Assembly: GCA_021737785.1 (NCBI GenBank)
Contig: JAIPDI010000013.1
Location: forward strand, 37,593-101,592
Reading direction: 5' to 3'
Source: Deltaproteobacteria bacterium
GTDB taxonomy: Bacteria > Desulfobacterota > DSM-4660 > Desulfatiglandales > Desulfatiglandaceae
Length of the DNA: 64,000 bases
The position numbers and the translations under genes are program-made. Every line of letters begins with the position of its first letter. Position 1 is the first letter of the stretch. The notes below the pieces were generated by a model, which made no database searches, was not told where the DNA came from, and worked only from the letters and a program-made list of their open reading frames with translations. Positions 43,518-52,342 of this stretch are shown here, piece after piece.

Positions 43518-44459
43518 TCATACCCCGATCTGTTTGGATGCCAGAACCACCCGGTCGCCGCCGGCATTCTTGGCCTCATACATGGCCAGATCGGCCCTGA
43601 GCTGTAACTTATCCGCCTTTTCTCCCGGCGACATTTGGGCCACACCGATACTCATGGCCACGGGCCGAAGTTTCCGGCCCAGGTAGGCCATTCTCTGGGG
43701 CCATTTTTCAGCAAAATGGGTCCTGAAGCGCTCCATCACCTGCCCGGCATCGACAAGCCTGGTTTCCACCAGCAACACCCCGAACTCATCTCCGCCCAGC
43801 CGGAATGCATGGTCTGTTGAGCGGAACACGGAACCGATGCATTCAGCCACCAGGCGAAGAATTGTGTCCCCCTCCTGATGTCCGTAGGTGTCATTGAACG
43901 GTTTGAAGTTGTCCAGGTCCAACACGGCCAGGCTCAGCGGGCCTCCGTATCGGACGGACCTGGCCATCTCTTCCGTGAGAACGGTATGAAATTGTCTCCG
44001 GTTATAGAGATTCGTCAGGCTGTCGGTAATGGACCGCCGGCGCAGTTCCTCCTCCATCTCCTTTCGGTCGGTCAAATCATGAAAAAACCCGACGCTCCCC
44101 ACCTCCACATCATCTTCAAAGATCAATGCCGCAGAGAGACGGATCGGGATCATTCTCCCGCCGGCGCCTTTTACCAGTACCTCGATCCCCTCCACCCGTC
44201 CCTGCCCTCCCCGGTCTTCAGCGTAGATCTCCTTCTTGATTTCTTTCGCTCTTTCAGGGACATCATATACGGTTGAAATAGGCATCTTCCCGATAACCGC
44301 TTCAGCAGTCCGACCCGTCAATGTTTCAGCAGCTGAATTAAAGATCATCACGGTCCCTTTTCGATCGATGCCGATAATCCCATCGGGACATGTCTGAACC
44401 AGCTTATCCAGGAAACTTTTGCTCGCGGTCATATCCATCCCCTTTTGTTCCAATCCCAT
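43518..44459 (-). CDS. PAS-GGDEF diguanylate cyclase
   Basis: 313 residues from MGLEQKGMDMTASKSF; the 55-codon upstream extension has no homology features. A PAS domain (about 15-130) with DGIIGIDRKGTVMIFNSAAETLTG is followed by a GGDEF domain with the intact active loop RLGGDEFGVLL. The product-inhibition site RxxD (RSTD) sits five residues before it, so c-di-GMP synthesis with feedback control is expected. There is no membrane segment. It converges with the sigma-54 activator and is divergent from tetR. Its signal is unknown. Confidence 0.9.
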   Translation of the reverse strand: MGLEQKGMDMTASKSFLDKLVQTCPDGIIGIDRKGTVMIFNSAAETLTGRTAEAVIGKMPISTVYDVPERAKEIKKEIYAEDRGGQGRVEGIEVLVKGAGGRMIPIRLSAALIFEDDVEVGSVGFFHDLTDRKEMEEELRRRSITDSLTNLYNRRQFHTVLTEEMARSVRYGGPLSLAVLDLDNFKPFNDTYGHQEGDTILRLVAECIGSVFRSTDHAFRLGGDEFGVLLVETRLVDAGQVMERFRTHFAEKWPQRMAYLGRKLRPVAMSIGVAQMSPGEKADKLQLRADLAMYEAKNAGGDRVVLASKQIGV

Positions 44460-44747
44460 AAATGATCCCCTGTCACGACGCTGAGACTGCTGCCCCGACG
44501 CCTCCGGAATAATAACGGCAACACACGTGCCGAAGCGACTTAAAAGACCCTCCCTCTCCCGAGGGTTATCGGGCGACGCCTGCGGCATTGCGGATAAAAG
44601 AATCGAAATTCGGAACCTTACCACACGGAATAAGGGGATGTAAACATTCTTGGCCGGGGATGGGCATATTGACCGGCCGCAGGCTGCAGATATCCCTTGA
44701 CAGGGGCGTGAACAATCTTGTATTTTGACGCGCTATTCACTTTTTGC

Positions 44748-44763
44748 AATGTGACGTCACATT
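44748..44763. promoter_or_regulatory. Perfect palindrome upstream of tetR/acrAB (probable TetR operator)
   Basis: AATGTGACGTCACATT is an exact 16-base palindrome, 41 bp before the tetR start. A -35-like TTGACG lies at 44725-44730, so the palindrome would cover the -10 region. This is the classical layout for autorepression by a TetR-family protein controlling an efflux operon. The rest of the 345-bp gap 44460-44804 shows nothing else. Confidence 0.65.
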
Positions 44764-44804
44764 TATGTACATGAGGATGCCCTGGGGCCCCGGGAGGACA
44801 CGCC

Positions 44805-45428
44805 ATGAGCAACCAAAGACTTCCAAGACGGGAAAGAGAGAAACTGCGACAGCGTCAGGAGATGCTCGCGGCCGCACTCGATCTGTTTGCCGAAAAGGGG
44901 TACCACAACGTCTCCATGCACGAGATCGCCGAAAAGTCCGAGTTTGCCATCGGAACTCTCTATACGGTCTTCCAGAACAAGGAGGACCTCTATAAGGCCC
45001 TGGTCCTGGAGGAATGCGACAACTTTGAAGAGGCCCTGGTGCAGGCGATTGAAACGCCGGATGACGACGTCGAAAAACTCAGAAATTACGTCCGGATCAA
45101 AGGCCAAATGTTTCGCAGCAACCTTCCCTTTATCCGCCTCTTTCTGGCGGAGAGCAAGGGGGCGAGCTTCAATATCCGGGCAGGACTGGATGAGGCCCTT
45201 CGGAAACGATACTATGCGTTTTTGGAGAGACTGGCCGCTGTCTTTGAGAGCGGCATCAGGAACAGACGGATCCGGAAGATCGCTTCCCCCTATCATCTGG
45301 CCCTCGCCCTCGACAGTGTGGTGGACGCCTTTCTCCTGCTGTGGCTCGAATCGCCCGGGCGTCATCCCTATCCGGAGAACCCTGACGCCATTCTGGATAT
45401 TTTTTTCAAGGGACTGATCGCGCAGTGA
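44805..45428 (+). CDS. TetR-family transcriptional repressor
   Basis: 207 residues. The DNA-binding domain is clear at about 15-65: AAALDLFAEKGYHNVSMHEIAEKSEFAIGTLYTVFQNKEDLY. The C-terminal ligand domain is helical (RSNLPFIRLFLAESKGASFN ... ALDSVVDAFLLLWLES). It precedes a membrane-fusion protein and an RND pump on the same strand, so it is the expected local repressor of the pump, responding to a pump substrate. A 167-bp low-complexity tract separates it from the pump genes, which may therefore have their own promoter. Confidence 0.9.
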   Translation: MSNQRLPRREREKLRQRQEMLAAALDLFAEKGYHNVSMHEIAEKSEFAIGTLYTVFQNKEDLYKALVLEECDNFEEALVQAIETPDDDVEKLRNYVRIKGQMFRSNLPFIRLFLAESKGASFNIRAGLDEALRKRYYAFLERLAAVFESGIRNRRIRKIASPYHLALALDSVVDAFLLLWLESPGRHPYPENPDAILDIFFKGLIAQ

Positions 45429-45595
45429 AGCAGGGAGCAGGGGGCAGGGGGCAGGGAGCAGGGAGCACATTGCCCCCACCCGATAACCGATAACTGATAA
45501 CTTCTTTTTCCTTTCAGCTTTCAGCTTTGAGCTTTGAGCTTTCCAGCTTTCAGCTTTCAGCTTTGAGCTTCAAGCTTCTACAACCGAGGCCTTCC
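45429..45595. repeat. Low-complexity mosaic (family D), locus 2
   Basis: Runs of GGGAGCAGGG, then CGATAACCGATAACTGATAAC, then CTTTCAGCTTTGAGCTTTGAGC fill the gap between tetR and the membrane-fusion protein gene. The tract happens to stay open in the frame of the downstream gene (SFELSSFQLSALSFK), which would give a false N-terminal extension. Confidence 0.85.
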
Positions 45596-46825
45596 ATGCG
45601 ACTGAAAAAGAACAATAAGACCCTATTGGACCGGACAACGGCATTTTCGGTTCTGGCGGGTGCCCTCTTGTGGGCATCCGGCTGCCAAAACGGAAACAAT
45701 CAGGAGGCCGTGCCGCCCCCTCCCCCCGAGGTGGCGGTGGTGACGGTGTCTACCCGGCCTGTCCTCCTCACCACGGAATTACCGGGCCGCACCAGCGCCT
45801 TTCGCATCGCGGAAATCCGTCCCCAGGTCAGCGGTCTGATCCAGAAACGCCTGTTCACGGAAGGGGCCGAAGTCAATGCGGGCGATGTGCTCTATCAGAT
45901 CGACCCGGCCCCGTTTCAGGCGGCCCTGGATAATGCCAAGGCCTCCCTTGCCAAGGCCGAGGCCAATCTCCCGGCGATCCGTTCAAAGGCCGAACGCTAT
46001 CGAAAGCTGGCGGCCACGAGCGCCATCAGTCAGCAGGATTATGAGGATAAGACCGCCGCCCTCAGACAGGCGGAAGCGGAGGTCGAGTATTGGAAGGCAT
46101 CGGTAAAAACCGCCCGCATCAATCTGGGCTATACCCGCATCACAGCGCCCATCTCCGGCCGCATCGGCCGATCCAATGTGACGGATGGGGCCCTGGTAAC
46201 GGCCTATCAGCCTCAGGAACTGACGACCATCCAACAGATAGACCCGATCTACGTGGATGTGGCCCAGTCCGCGGCTGAACTTCAGCGGTTGAAGCACAGC
46301 CTGGATGCGGGCCGGCTGAAACAGAGCGGAGAGAATCACAAAAAGGTCAACCTCGTCCTCCAGGACGGCACGCCATACCCGTTGGAAGGGGTACTCCAGT
46401 TCCGCGACGTCACCGTGGACCCCACCACCGGCTCCGTTATCATCAGGGCCATCTTTCCCAATCCCAGGTCGGTTCTCCTGCCGGGCATGTTTGTTCGGGC
46501 CGTGGTCCAGGAAGGCATTGCCGAGGAGTCCATCCTGGTGCCTCAGCAGGGGGTGAGCCGCAATTCAAAGGGAGAACCCATCGCCCTGATCGTGGATGAG
46601 ACCGGACAGGTACGGCAGCGCAGGTTGACCCTCGACCGGGCCATCGATAACCAATGGCTGGTCACATCGGGCCTTTCAGGCGGTGAGCGTCTGATTGTGG
46701 AAGGGATGCTGAATGTCCGGCCGGGCGCCACCGTGAAGGTCGTCCCCTTTGACAACGGCAAGGCCGGGCCAAAGGGCGGACCGCCAGCCGGCACAGGGCC
46801 CGGAAAAGGGATGAAAACAGGGTAA
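45596..46825 (+). CDS. RND efflux membrane-fusion (periplasmic adaptor) lipoprotein, AcrA/MexA-like
   Basis: 409 residues from MRLKKNNKTLLDRTT; earlier in-frame starts read through repeat DNA. The signal peptide ends at a lipobox LWASGC. The adaptor order is visible: barrel strand TELPGRTSAFRIAEIRPQVSGLI, first lipoyl half, an alpha hairpin (ASLAKAEANLPAIRSKAERYRKL ... AEVEYWKAS), second lipoyl half (LGYTRITAPISGRIGRS), and the beta-barrel and membrane-proximal domains (GSVIIRAIFPNPRSVLLPGMFV). A Gly/Pro/Lys tail follows. It links the RND pump to an outer-membrane channel. No TolC/OprM gene is nearby. Confidence 0.93.
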   Translation: MRLKKNNKTLLDRTTAFSVLAGALLWASGCQNGNNQEAVPPPPPEVAVVTVSTRPVLLTTELPGRTSAFRIAEIRPQVSGLIQKRLFTEGAEVNAGDVLYQIDPAPFQAALDNAKASLAKAEANLPAIRSKAERYRKLAATSAISQQDYEDKTAALRQAEAEVEYWKASVKTARINLGYTRITAPISGRIGRSNVTDGALVTAYQPQELTTIQQIDPIYVDVAQSAAELQRLKHSLDAGRLKQSGENHKKVNLVLQDGTPYPLEGVLQFRDVTVDPTTGSVIIRAIFPNPRSVLLPGMFVRAVVQEGIAEESILVPQQGVSRNSKGEPIALIVDETGQVRQRRLTLDRAIDNQWLVTSGLSGGERLIVEGMLNVRPGATVKVVPFDNGKAGPKGGPPAGTGPGKGMKTG

Positions 46826-46836
46826 CGGAGGGTCTG

Positions 46837-49800
46837 ATGCTGTCCAAATTCTTTCTGGATCGCCCGGTCTTTGCATGGGTCATCGCCATCGTCATGATGC
46901 TGGCCGGCGGCCTGGCCATCCATAATATGCCCATCTCCCAGTATCCGCCCATCGCCCCCCCCTCCATCGCCATCGATGCCTTTTATCCCGGGGCCTCGGC
47001 CGAGACCGTGGAAAACAGCGTGATCCAGATCATCGAACAGAAGATGACCGGGTTCGACAAGCTGTTGTACATGACCGCCACCAGCGACGGCTCGGGCGCC
47101 GGGAGAATCGAACTGACCTTTGCCCCGGGCACCGATCCGGACCTGGCCTGGTCTCAGGTTCAAAACAAGCTGCAACTCGCCATGGCCAGCCTCCCCGACG
47201 TGATCCAGCGTCAGGGCGTCAAGGTGAGCAAATCCACCCGCAACTGGCTCATCATCGTCGGACTCATCTCGGAAGACGGGAGCATGAATGGCAATGACCT
47301 TAGAGACTATGCCCAATCCAACATTGAAAAGGTTCTGGCAAGGGTGCCGGGCGTGGGCGAGGTGGAGAGCTTCGGCGGCCAGTATGCCATGCGGGTCTGG
47401 CTGAATCCGGACAAGCTGACCAATTACAAGCTCACCATCGATGACGTCATCACCGCCCTTCGCGCCTATAATGTGGAGATCTCCGCGGGTCAGTTCGGCG
47501 GGGCACCGGCAGTGGAGGGGCAGCGGTTGAACGCCTCCATCATCGTCCAGAACCTCCTCAAGACCCCGGAGGAGTTCGCCGCCATCCCCCTTCGCATCAA
47601 TCCCGACGGCGCCATTGTGCGCGTGCGGGACGTGGGATGGACCGAACTGGGCACCGAGCGCTACGATATCGAGGGGTTGTTCAACGGCAAACCGAGCGCC
47701 GCCCTGGCGGTCCGCCAGGCCGCGGGCGCCAATGCCCTGGATACGGCCGACGCCGTTCGCACCAAAATGGTCGAGTTGTCCGAGTACTTTCCCCCCGGGG
47801 TGAAGGTCATCTACCCCTTTGACACTACCCCCTTTGTAAAAGTGGCCATCAACGAGGTGGTCAAGACCCTTTTTGAGGCGATCATTCTGGTATTTCTGGT
47901 CATGTTCCTGTTTCTGGGAAACTTCCGGGCCACCCTGATTCCGACCATCGCCGTGCCCGTGGTGATTCTGGGGACCTTTGCCGTGCTCGACTTTTTCGGA
48001 TATTCCATCAACATGCTCACCATGTTCGCCATGGTGCTGGCCATCGGGCTTTTGGTGGACGACGCCATCGTGGTGGTGGAGAACGTGGAACGGATCATCC
48101 ACGAAGAGGGACTGTCGCCCAAGGAGGCCACGGCCAAGTCGATGGAGGAGATCACCAGCGCCCTGGTCGGCATCGGACTGGTCCTGTCCGCGGTGTTCGG
48201 CCCCATGGCCTTTTTCGGCGGTTCCACCGGCGTCATCTACCGCCAGTTTTCCGTAACCGTCATCTCGGCCATGCTCCTCTCGGTCCTGGTGGCCCTGATC
48301 CTGACCCCGGTGCTGTGCGCCTCCCTCCTCCGGCCGGCGGCCGGCCGGAGAGAAAAGGCCGGGACCGCTTCCGCCCCCTTCAGATGGTTCTTCCTGGGGT
48401 TCAACCGGATGTTCAACAAGGCCCGGGATGGATACCAGGGTATGATCCGCCGAATCCTGGGCCGCAAGATCCGTTACCTGGCGGTCTACCTGGTCATCGT
48501 GGCGGGGCTGGTGGTCCTGTTCCAGCGCATGCCCACGGCCTATCTCCCGGATGAGGACCAGGGCATCCTGTTTATCCAGGCAATGCTCCCGTCGGGGTCG
48601 ACCCTGGAGCAGACCATGGCGGTGCTGGACGAGGTCCGCGCCTATTTTCAGGAAGATGAGGCCGAGGCGGTGATGTCCGTCATGACCCTGGCCGGGAGGA
48701 GTTTCGGCGGGGGCGGGCAAAACGCCGGTCTGGGGTTTGTCCGCCTCAAGGACTGGGAATTGCGCGACCGGCCCGACCTGAAGGTCAAGGCGCTGGCCGG
48801 ACGCGCCATGGCCCGGTTGTCAAAGATCCGCAATGCCAGGGTGTTTGCCTTTGCACCGCCCGCGGTTACCGAATTGGGCACCTCGGTCGGGTTCGACTTT
48901 CAACTGCAGGATCGCGGTGGCCTGGGTCATGATAAACTGATGGAGGCCCGCAATCAGGTGCTCGGAATGGCTGCCAAGGATGACCGGATGACCCGCGTAC
49001 GCCCCAACGGCATGGAGGATGTGGCCCAATACCGCATCGATGTGGACTGGGAAAAGGCCGGTGCCCTGGGCGTCCCGATCAACTCGATTCACAATGCCAT
49101 CACAACGGCCTTCGGCGGGGCCTATGTCAATGACTTTATCCAGGGGGGACGGGTCAAACGGGTCTATGTCCAGGCCGATGCCCCCCACCGGATGCTCCCC
49201 AGCGACCTGGAACACCTCTATGTGCGCAACACTACCGGGGCCATGACCCCGTTCACCGCCTTTGCCTCGGGCCATTGGACCTACGGGTCCCCGCGGCTGG
49301 AACGGTTTAACGCCTTTCCCTCCATGAACATCCTGGGCGAGGCTTCCCCGGGCCGGAGCACCGGAGAAGCAATGGCCGCCATGGAAGGGTTCGTGTCCAA
49401 ACTCCCCGAGGGCATCGGCTTTGACTGGAGCGGGATCTCCTATCAGGAACGGATGGCCACCCGTCAGACCGGCCTCCTCTACGCCTTTTCCATGATCGTG
49501 ATCTTCCTCTGTCTGGCGGCCCTCTACGAAAGCTGGACCGTCCCCATCTCCGTGATGCTGGCCCTCCCCCTGGGGGTTATCGGCGGGGTGGCCGCCTCCA
49601 TGCTGCGGGGATTCCCCAATGATGTCTATTTTCAGATCGGGCTCCTCACCGTGCTGGGTCTCACCACCAAGAACGCCATCCTGATCGTTCAGTTTGCCAT
49701 GGCCAAGGTAAAGGAAGGCACGGGGCTGGTGGAGGCTACCCTGGAGGGCGCGAAGCTGAGGCTGCGGCCCATTGTCATGACCTCCCTGGCCTTCGGTTTC

Positions 49801-49965
49801 GGGGTCCTCCCCCTCACCCTGGCCACCGGGGCCGGCGCAGGGGCCCAGACCGCCATCGGCACCGGTGTTCTGGGGGGAATGGTGACCTCCACCTTCCTGG
49901 CGATCTTTTTCATCCCCCTCTTCTACGTGGCGGTGGTTCGTTTCTTCGGAAAAAAAAGGCCCTGA
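46837..49965 (+). CDS. RND multidrug efflux transporter, AcrB/MexB-like (HAE-1 family)
   Basis: 1,042 residues, full length for the family, with a GGAGGG site 11 bp after the adaptor gene. The N-terminus MLSKFFLDRPVFAWVIAIVMMLAGGLAI and the periplasmic YPPIAPPSIAIDAFYPGASAETVENSV are typical. The proton-relay aspartate pair is intact in TM4 (GLLVDDAIVVVENVER), and the TM10 region shows GLTTKNAILIVQFA with the conserved Lys. It is expected to export hydrophobic drugs, bile-like or aromatic compounds from the periplasm using proton flux. The last codon overlaps a terminator hairpin for the opposite strand. Confidence 0.95.
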   Translation: MLSKFFLDRPVFAWVIAIVMMLAGGLAIHNMPISQYPPIAPPSIAIDAFYPGASAETVENSVIQIIEQKMTGFDKLLYMTATSDGSGAGRIELTFAPGTDPDLAWSQVQNKLQLAMASLPDVIQRQGVKVSKSTRNWLIIVGLISEDGSMNGNDLRDYAQSNIEKVLARVPGVGEVESFGGQYAMRVWLNPDKLTNYKLTIDDVITALRAYNVEISAGQFGGAPAVEGQRLNASIIVQNLLKTPEEFAAIPLRINPDGAIVRVRDVGWTELGTERYDIEGLFNGKPSAALAVRQAAGANALDTADAVRTKMVELSEYFPPGVKVIYPFDTTPFVKVAINEVVKTLFEAIILVFLVMFLFLGNFRATLIPTIAVPVVILGTFAVLDFFGYSINMLTMFAMVLAIGLLVDDAIVVVENVERIIHEEGLSPKEATAKSMEEITSALVGIGLVLSAVFGPMAFFGGSTGVIYRQFSVTVISAMLLSVLVALILTPVLCASLLRPAAGRREKAGTASAPFRWFFLGFNRMFNKARDGYQGMIRRILGRKIRYLAVYLVIVAGLVVLFQRMPTAYLPDEDQGILFIQAMLPSGSTLEQTMAVLDEVRAYFQEDEAEAVMSVMTLAGRSFGGGGQNAGLGFVRLKDWELRDRPDLKVKALAGRAMARLSKIRNARVFAFAPPAVTELGTSVGFDFQLQDRGGLGHDKLMEARNQVLGMAAKDDRMTRVRPNGMEDVAQYRIDVDWEKAGALGVPINSIHNAITTAFGGAYVNDFIQGGRVKRVYVQADAPHRMLPSDLEHLYVRNTTGAMTPFTAFASGHWTYGSPRLERFNAFPSMNILGEASPGRSTGEAMAAMEGFVSKLPEGIGFDWSGISYQERMATRQTGLLYAFSMIVIFLCLAALYESWTVPISVMLALPLGVIGGVAASMLRGFPNDVYFQIGLLTVLGLTTKNAILIVQFAMAKVKEGTGLVEATLEGAKLRLRPIVMTSLAFGFGVLPLTLATGAGAGAQTAIGTGVLGGMVTSTFLAIFFIPLFYVAVVRFFGKKRP

Positions 49966-49990
49966 ATCCGGAAGAACCGGATTCAGGGCC
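49951..49990 (-). terminator. Strong terminator for the response-regulator operon, overlapping the acrB-like stop
   Basis: GGCCCTGAATCCGG (49958-49971) and CCGGATTCAGGGCC (49977-49990) are exact 14-base arms with a 5-base loop. On the minus strand the hairpin is followed by eight T. It would end transcripts coming from the response-regulator operon at 50085-54448. One arm includes the stop codon of the RND pump gene. On the plus strand there is no T tract. Confidence 0.88.
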
Positions 49991-49997
49991 GGGGGGG

Positions 49998-50145
49998 AAG
50001 AAGCTGGAAAGCTCAAAGCTGAAAGGTGAAAGCTGGAAAGCTCAAAGCTGAAAGCTCAAAGGTGAAAGTATCAGTTATCGGTTATCAGTTAACGGGGGAA
50101 GCGCTGTCTCCCTGCTCCATGCTCCCTGCTCCCTGCCCCCTGTTG
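49998..50145. repeat. Low-complexity mosaic (family D), locus 3
   Basis: GAAGCTGGAAAGCTCAAAG-type words (reverse complement of the CTTTCAGCTTTGAGC word), then ATCAGTTATCGGTTATCAG, then CTCCCTGCTCC units. The last part lies inside the 3' end of the response-regulator gene and encodes its final residues. Confidence 0.85.
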
Positions 50146-50498
50146 AGGACCATTTCCATAAATGCCTTCAGTTCTCTCTCATCAAAGGGCTTCATGATAT
50201 AGTGGTAAGGTTCGAACTGCTTCGCCGCTTCCATGGTTTCAGGATCGCCGTAGCCGGATATGAAGACGATGGGGATACTCCCTTCGGCCGTGATCTTTGC
50301 GGCCGCGGCGATGCCGTTCATCTCACCGGGCATCGCCACATCCATGAGGATGATATCCGGGTTCAACTCTCGGGCCATGTCCACGGCCTCCAGGCCGGAT
50401 TCGGCCTGGCCGACCACCTCATATTCCGGTCCGGTGAGCATCTCTTGGATTTCGATCCGGGCAAGCCATTCATCATCGACGATCAGAATTCTTATCAT
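50085..50498 (-). CDS. Single-domain response regulator (CheY-like)
   Basis: 137 residues. The receiver domain (about 1-118) has the acidic pair VDDE, phospho-acceptor Asp53 in IILMDVAMPG, a conserved Ser in FISGYG and Lys in IMKPF. There is no output domain. The last about 17 residues (GQGAGSMEQGDSASPVN) are encoded by the AGGGAGCAGGG repeat and look like a recent extension. It overlaps the histidine kinase gene by 4 bp, so the two form a pair. Output may be a protein-protein contact or a phosphorelay. Confidence 0.9.
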   Translation of the reverse strand: MIRILIVDDEWLARIEIQEMLTGPEYEVVGQAESGLEAVDMARELNPDIILMDVAMPGEMNGIAAAAKITAEGSIPIVFISGYGDPETMEAAKQFEPYHYIMKPFDERELKAFMEMVLNRGQGAGSMEQGDSASPVN

Positions 50499-52147
50499 GG
50501 CTTCTCTCTCCTGTGTTCAACCGGCCCTTCGTCCTCTCCGGATGCCGGGTGACCGGGCGCGTCCGGCAGAAGGACGAATTCAATGAGAATATCCGTCCCG
50601 TTGTTGTACTCAACACGGAATGTCCCTCCCAACTGATGTTGGACAAGATTTCTCATGAGCTTGAACCCGAGGGTCTCAGACCTTTTGATGTCAACGGTTT
50701 CCGGTATCCCCCGGCCTTCATCCCTGATCCGCATCACGATCCGGTTGTCCGGGGATTGTTTCATGGTGATATGGCAGGGACCGGCCTTTCCATCCTCATA
50801 GGCATGTTTAAACACATTGGTGATGGCCTCATTGAGCACCAGAGCACAGGGGATGGCCTGGGTTACCGTGAGATTCACCCCCCGGCAATTGATAACTGGG
50901 ACCATCCCGTCTTTCATGTACTCATAGACCTGATGGATGCTCGCCCACAGTTTGTAGATATGCCTCGCCATATCCACCCGATTGAAATTCTTGCTGCGAT
51001 ACAGCTGGCTGTGGATGAGGGACATGGTCAGGATCCTGGATCTGGCCGATTCCAGCACCTGGCATGCCTCAGGACTGAGGGTCCTTCGGCGGGACAGATT
51101 CAACAGACTGGAAACGGTCTGGAGATTGTTCCGAACCCGATGGTGGATCTCGCCCAGCAGGATGCTTTTTTCCTTGAGCGCCGCCCGTATCCTTGCCTCG
51201 GCCTCCCTGCGCTCGGCAATCTCATGGCTGAGCTGTTCGTTTGCCAGGGTCAGCTGTGCTGTACGCGCCTGAACCATGTTCTCCAATTCATGCTGGTATG
51301 TTTTCAGTTCCGCCTGGGCCTTCCTCCTGGTACGGACCTCCTCCTCCAATTCCAGGTTGATGTTCTTCATTTCATCCGCACTCCGGGTTGCCTTTTGGGC
51401 CGACAGTTCCGCCTCCTGCCGGGCGATGGTGAGGCTTTTGTTTTGCTGCGCAATCTGCTCGAGCATATCATTGAAGGCCTCCACCAGTTGCCCGGACTCG
51501 TCATTTCCTTCCTTTATCCCTCTAACGGAATAATCTTTATCCCTTGAAACTGTTCGGGCCAGATCGGCCAACCGGATCAGAGGGCCCGAGATGAGCCCCT
51601 GGAGTCTTGAAGAAACCAGGAGAACGCAGACAAAAGATATCAGAAGGACTGCGCCGATAATGCCCAGGTGCTTATTCAAAACAACACGGGTCGACCTGAG
51701 GTTGGAGTGGACTAACACCGTGCCGACGGAGGCGCCCTCCATGAAAATCGGCCGGAAGCAGAAAAGCCCCCCCTCATGAAACCAGCAGCCGTCCGACCGG
51801 GGCAGGGGCGGCGGCGTCAATTTTCCGGTTCCGCTCCGGGAATAGCCTGCCAACGCCCTGCCTGTGGCAGCAAACACCCAGGCCCCTTCGATGGAGTCGT
51901 CCGCCTTCAGGGCAGCCAGGACGCCCGTGATATCGGCCCGGTCCTCAAATAACAATGCGGCTGCGCAGTTGTGCCCGATCATGTCTGCCAACACCGACAG
52001 ATCGCGCCTGGCCTGATCTCGGAATATCATCGCGTCATACACCACGAACCCGGTAAAGGCCAGGATGAGGGCCAGGACGTTGATGGACATGATGATCAAC
52101 AGGAGTTTTTTCCGAATGGAAAAATCATTGAAACGTTTCATGGGCAT
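50495..52147 (-). CDS. Membrane histidine kinase with CHASE8-like periplasmic sensor, HAMP and HisKA_2 domains
   Basis: 550 residues. TM1 is at about 14-38, and a periplasmic domain (about 40-160) reads ARRDLSVLADMIGHNCAAALLFEDRADI and CFRPIFMEGASVGTVLVHSNL, resembling CHASE8, the sensor of YfiN-type proteins. TM2 (about 162-185), HAMP (about 185-240) and a long coiled coil follow. The kinase core is of the HisKA_2 class (ILLGEIHHRVRNNLQTVSSLLNL), with ALVLNEAITNVFKHAYEDG and RDEGRGI in the ATPase domain. A YfiR-family gene lies upstream in the same operon, which supports the CHASE8 reading. It should phosphorylate the overlapping response regulator. Confidence 0.88.
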   Translation of the reverse strand: MPMKRFNDFSIRKKLLLIIMSINVLALILAFTGFVVYDAMIFRDQARRDLSVLADMIGHNCAAALLFEDRADITGVLAALKADDSIEGAWVFAATGRALAGYSRSGTGKLTPPPLPRSDGCWFHEGGLFCFRPIFMEGASVGTVLVHSNLRSTRVVLNKHLGIIGAVLLISFVCVLLVSSRLQGLISGPLIRLADLARTVSRDKDYSVRGIKEGNDESGQLVEAFNDMLEQIAQQNKSLTIARQEAELSAQKATRSADEMKNINLELEEEVRTRRKAQAELKTYQHELENMVQARTAQLTLANEQLSHEIAERREAEARIRAALKEKSILLGEIHHRVRNNLQTVSSLLNLSRRRTLSPEACQVLESARSRILTMSLIHSQLYRSKNFNRVDMARHIYKLWASIHQVYEYMKDGMVPVINCRGVNLTVTQAIPCALVLNEAITNVFKHAYEDGKAGPCHITMKQSPDNRIVMRIRDEGRGIPETVDIKRSETLGFKLMRNLVQHQLGGTFRVEYNNGTDILIEFVLLPDAPGHPASGEDEGPVEHRREKP

Positions 52148-52342
52148 GGATCCCGGATTGTGGGTGAATCAAGTGCGCCTGGGCGTTCGGGTTCCCCGGA
52201 TTTGCAGGGTGCGCTGTTGTGCCGGTTTACCCGCCCAATCCCAAAAAAACCATAAGCCGCGTACAGTTGCAAAAGAAAACCGGGTAATCGGCTCAAAGGT
52301 GAAGACCATCCATTGTCCGGCATTCGCCGGACGGGCGTCTCA

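Noticed and set aside
45527..45595. N-terminal extension of the membrane-fusion protein
   Set aside because: The extra residues are the translation of the CTTTCAGCTTTGAGC repeat; the ATG at 45596 directly precedes the lipoprotein signal.
46543..48720. A 725-codon open frame on the minus strand
   Set aside because: It is the antisense of the RND pump and adaptor genes. Its Gly/His/Asp-rich composition is the usual shadow of GC-rich coding DNA, and it has no family motifs.
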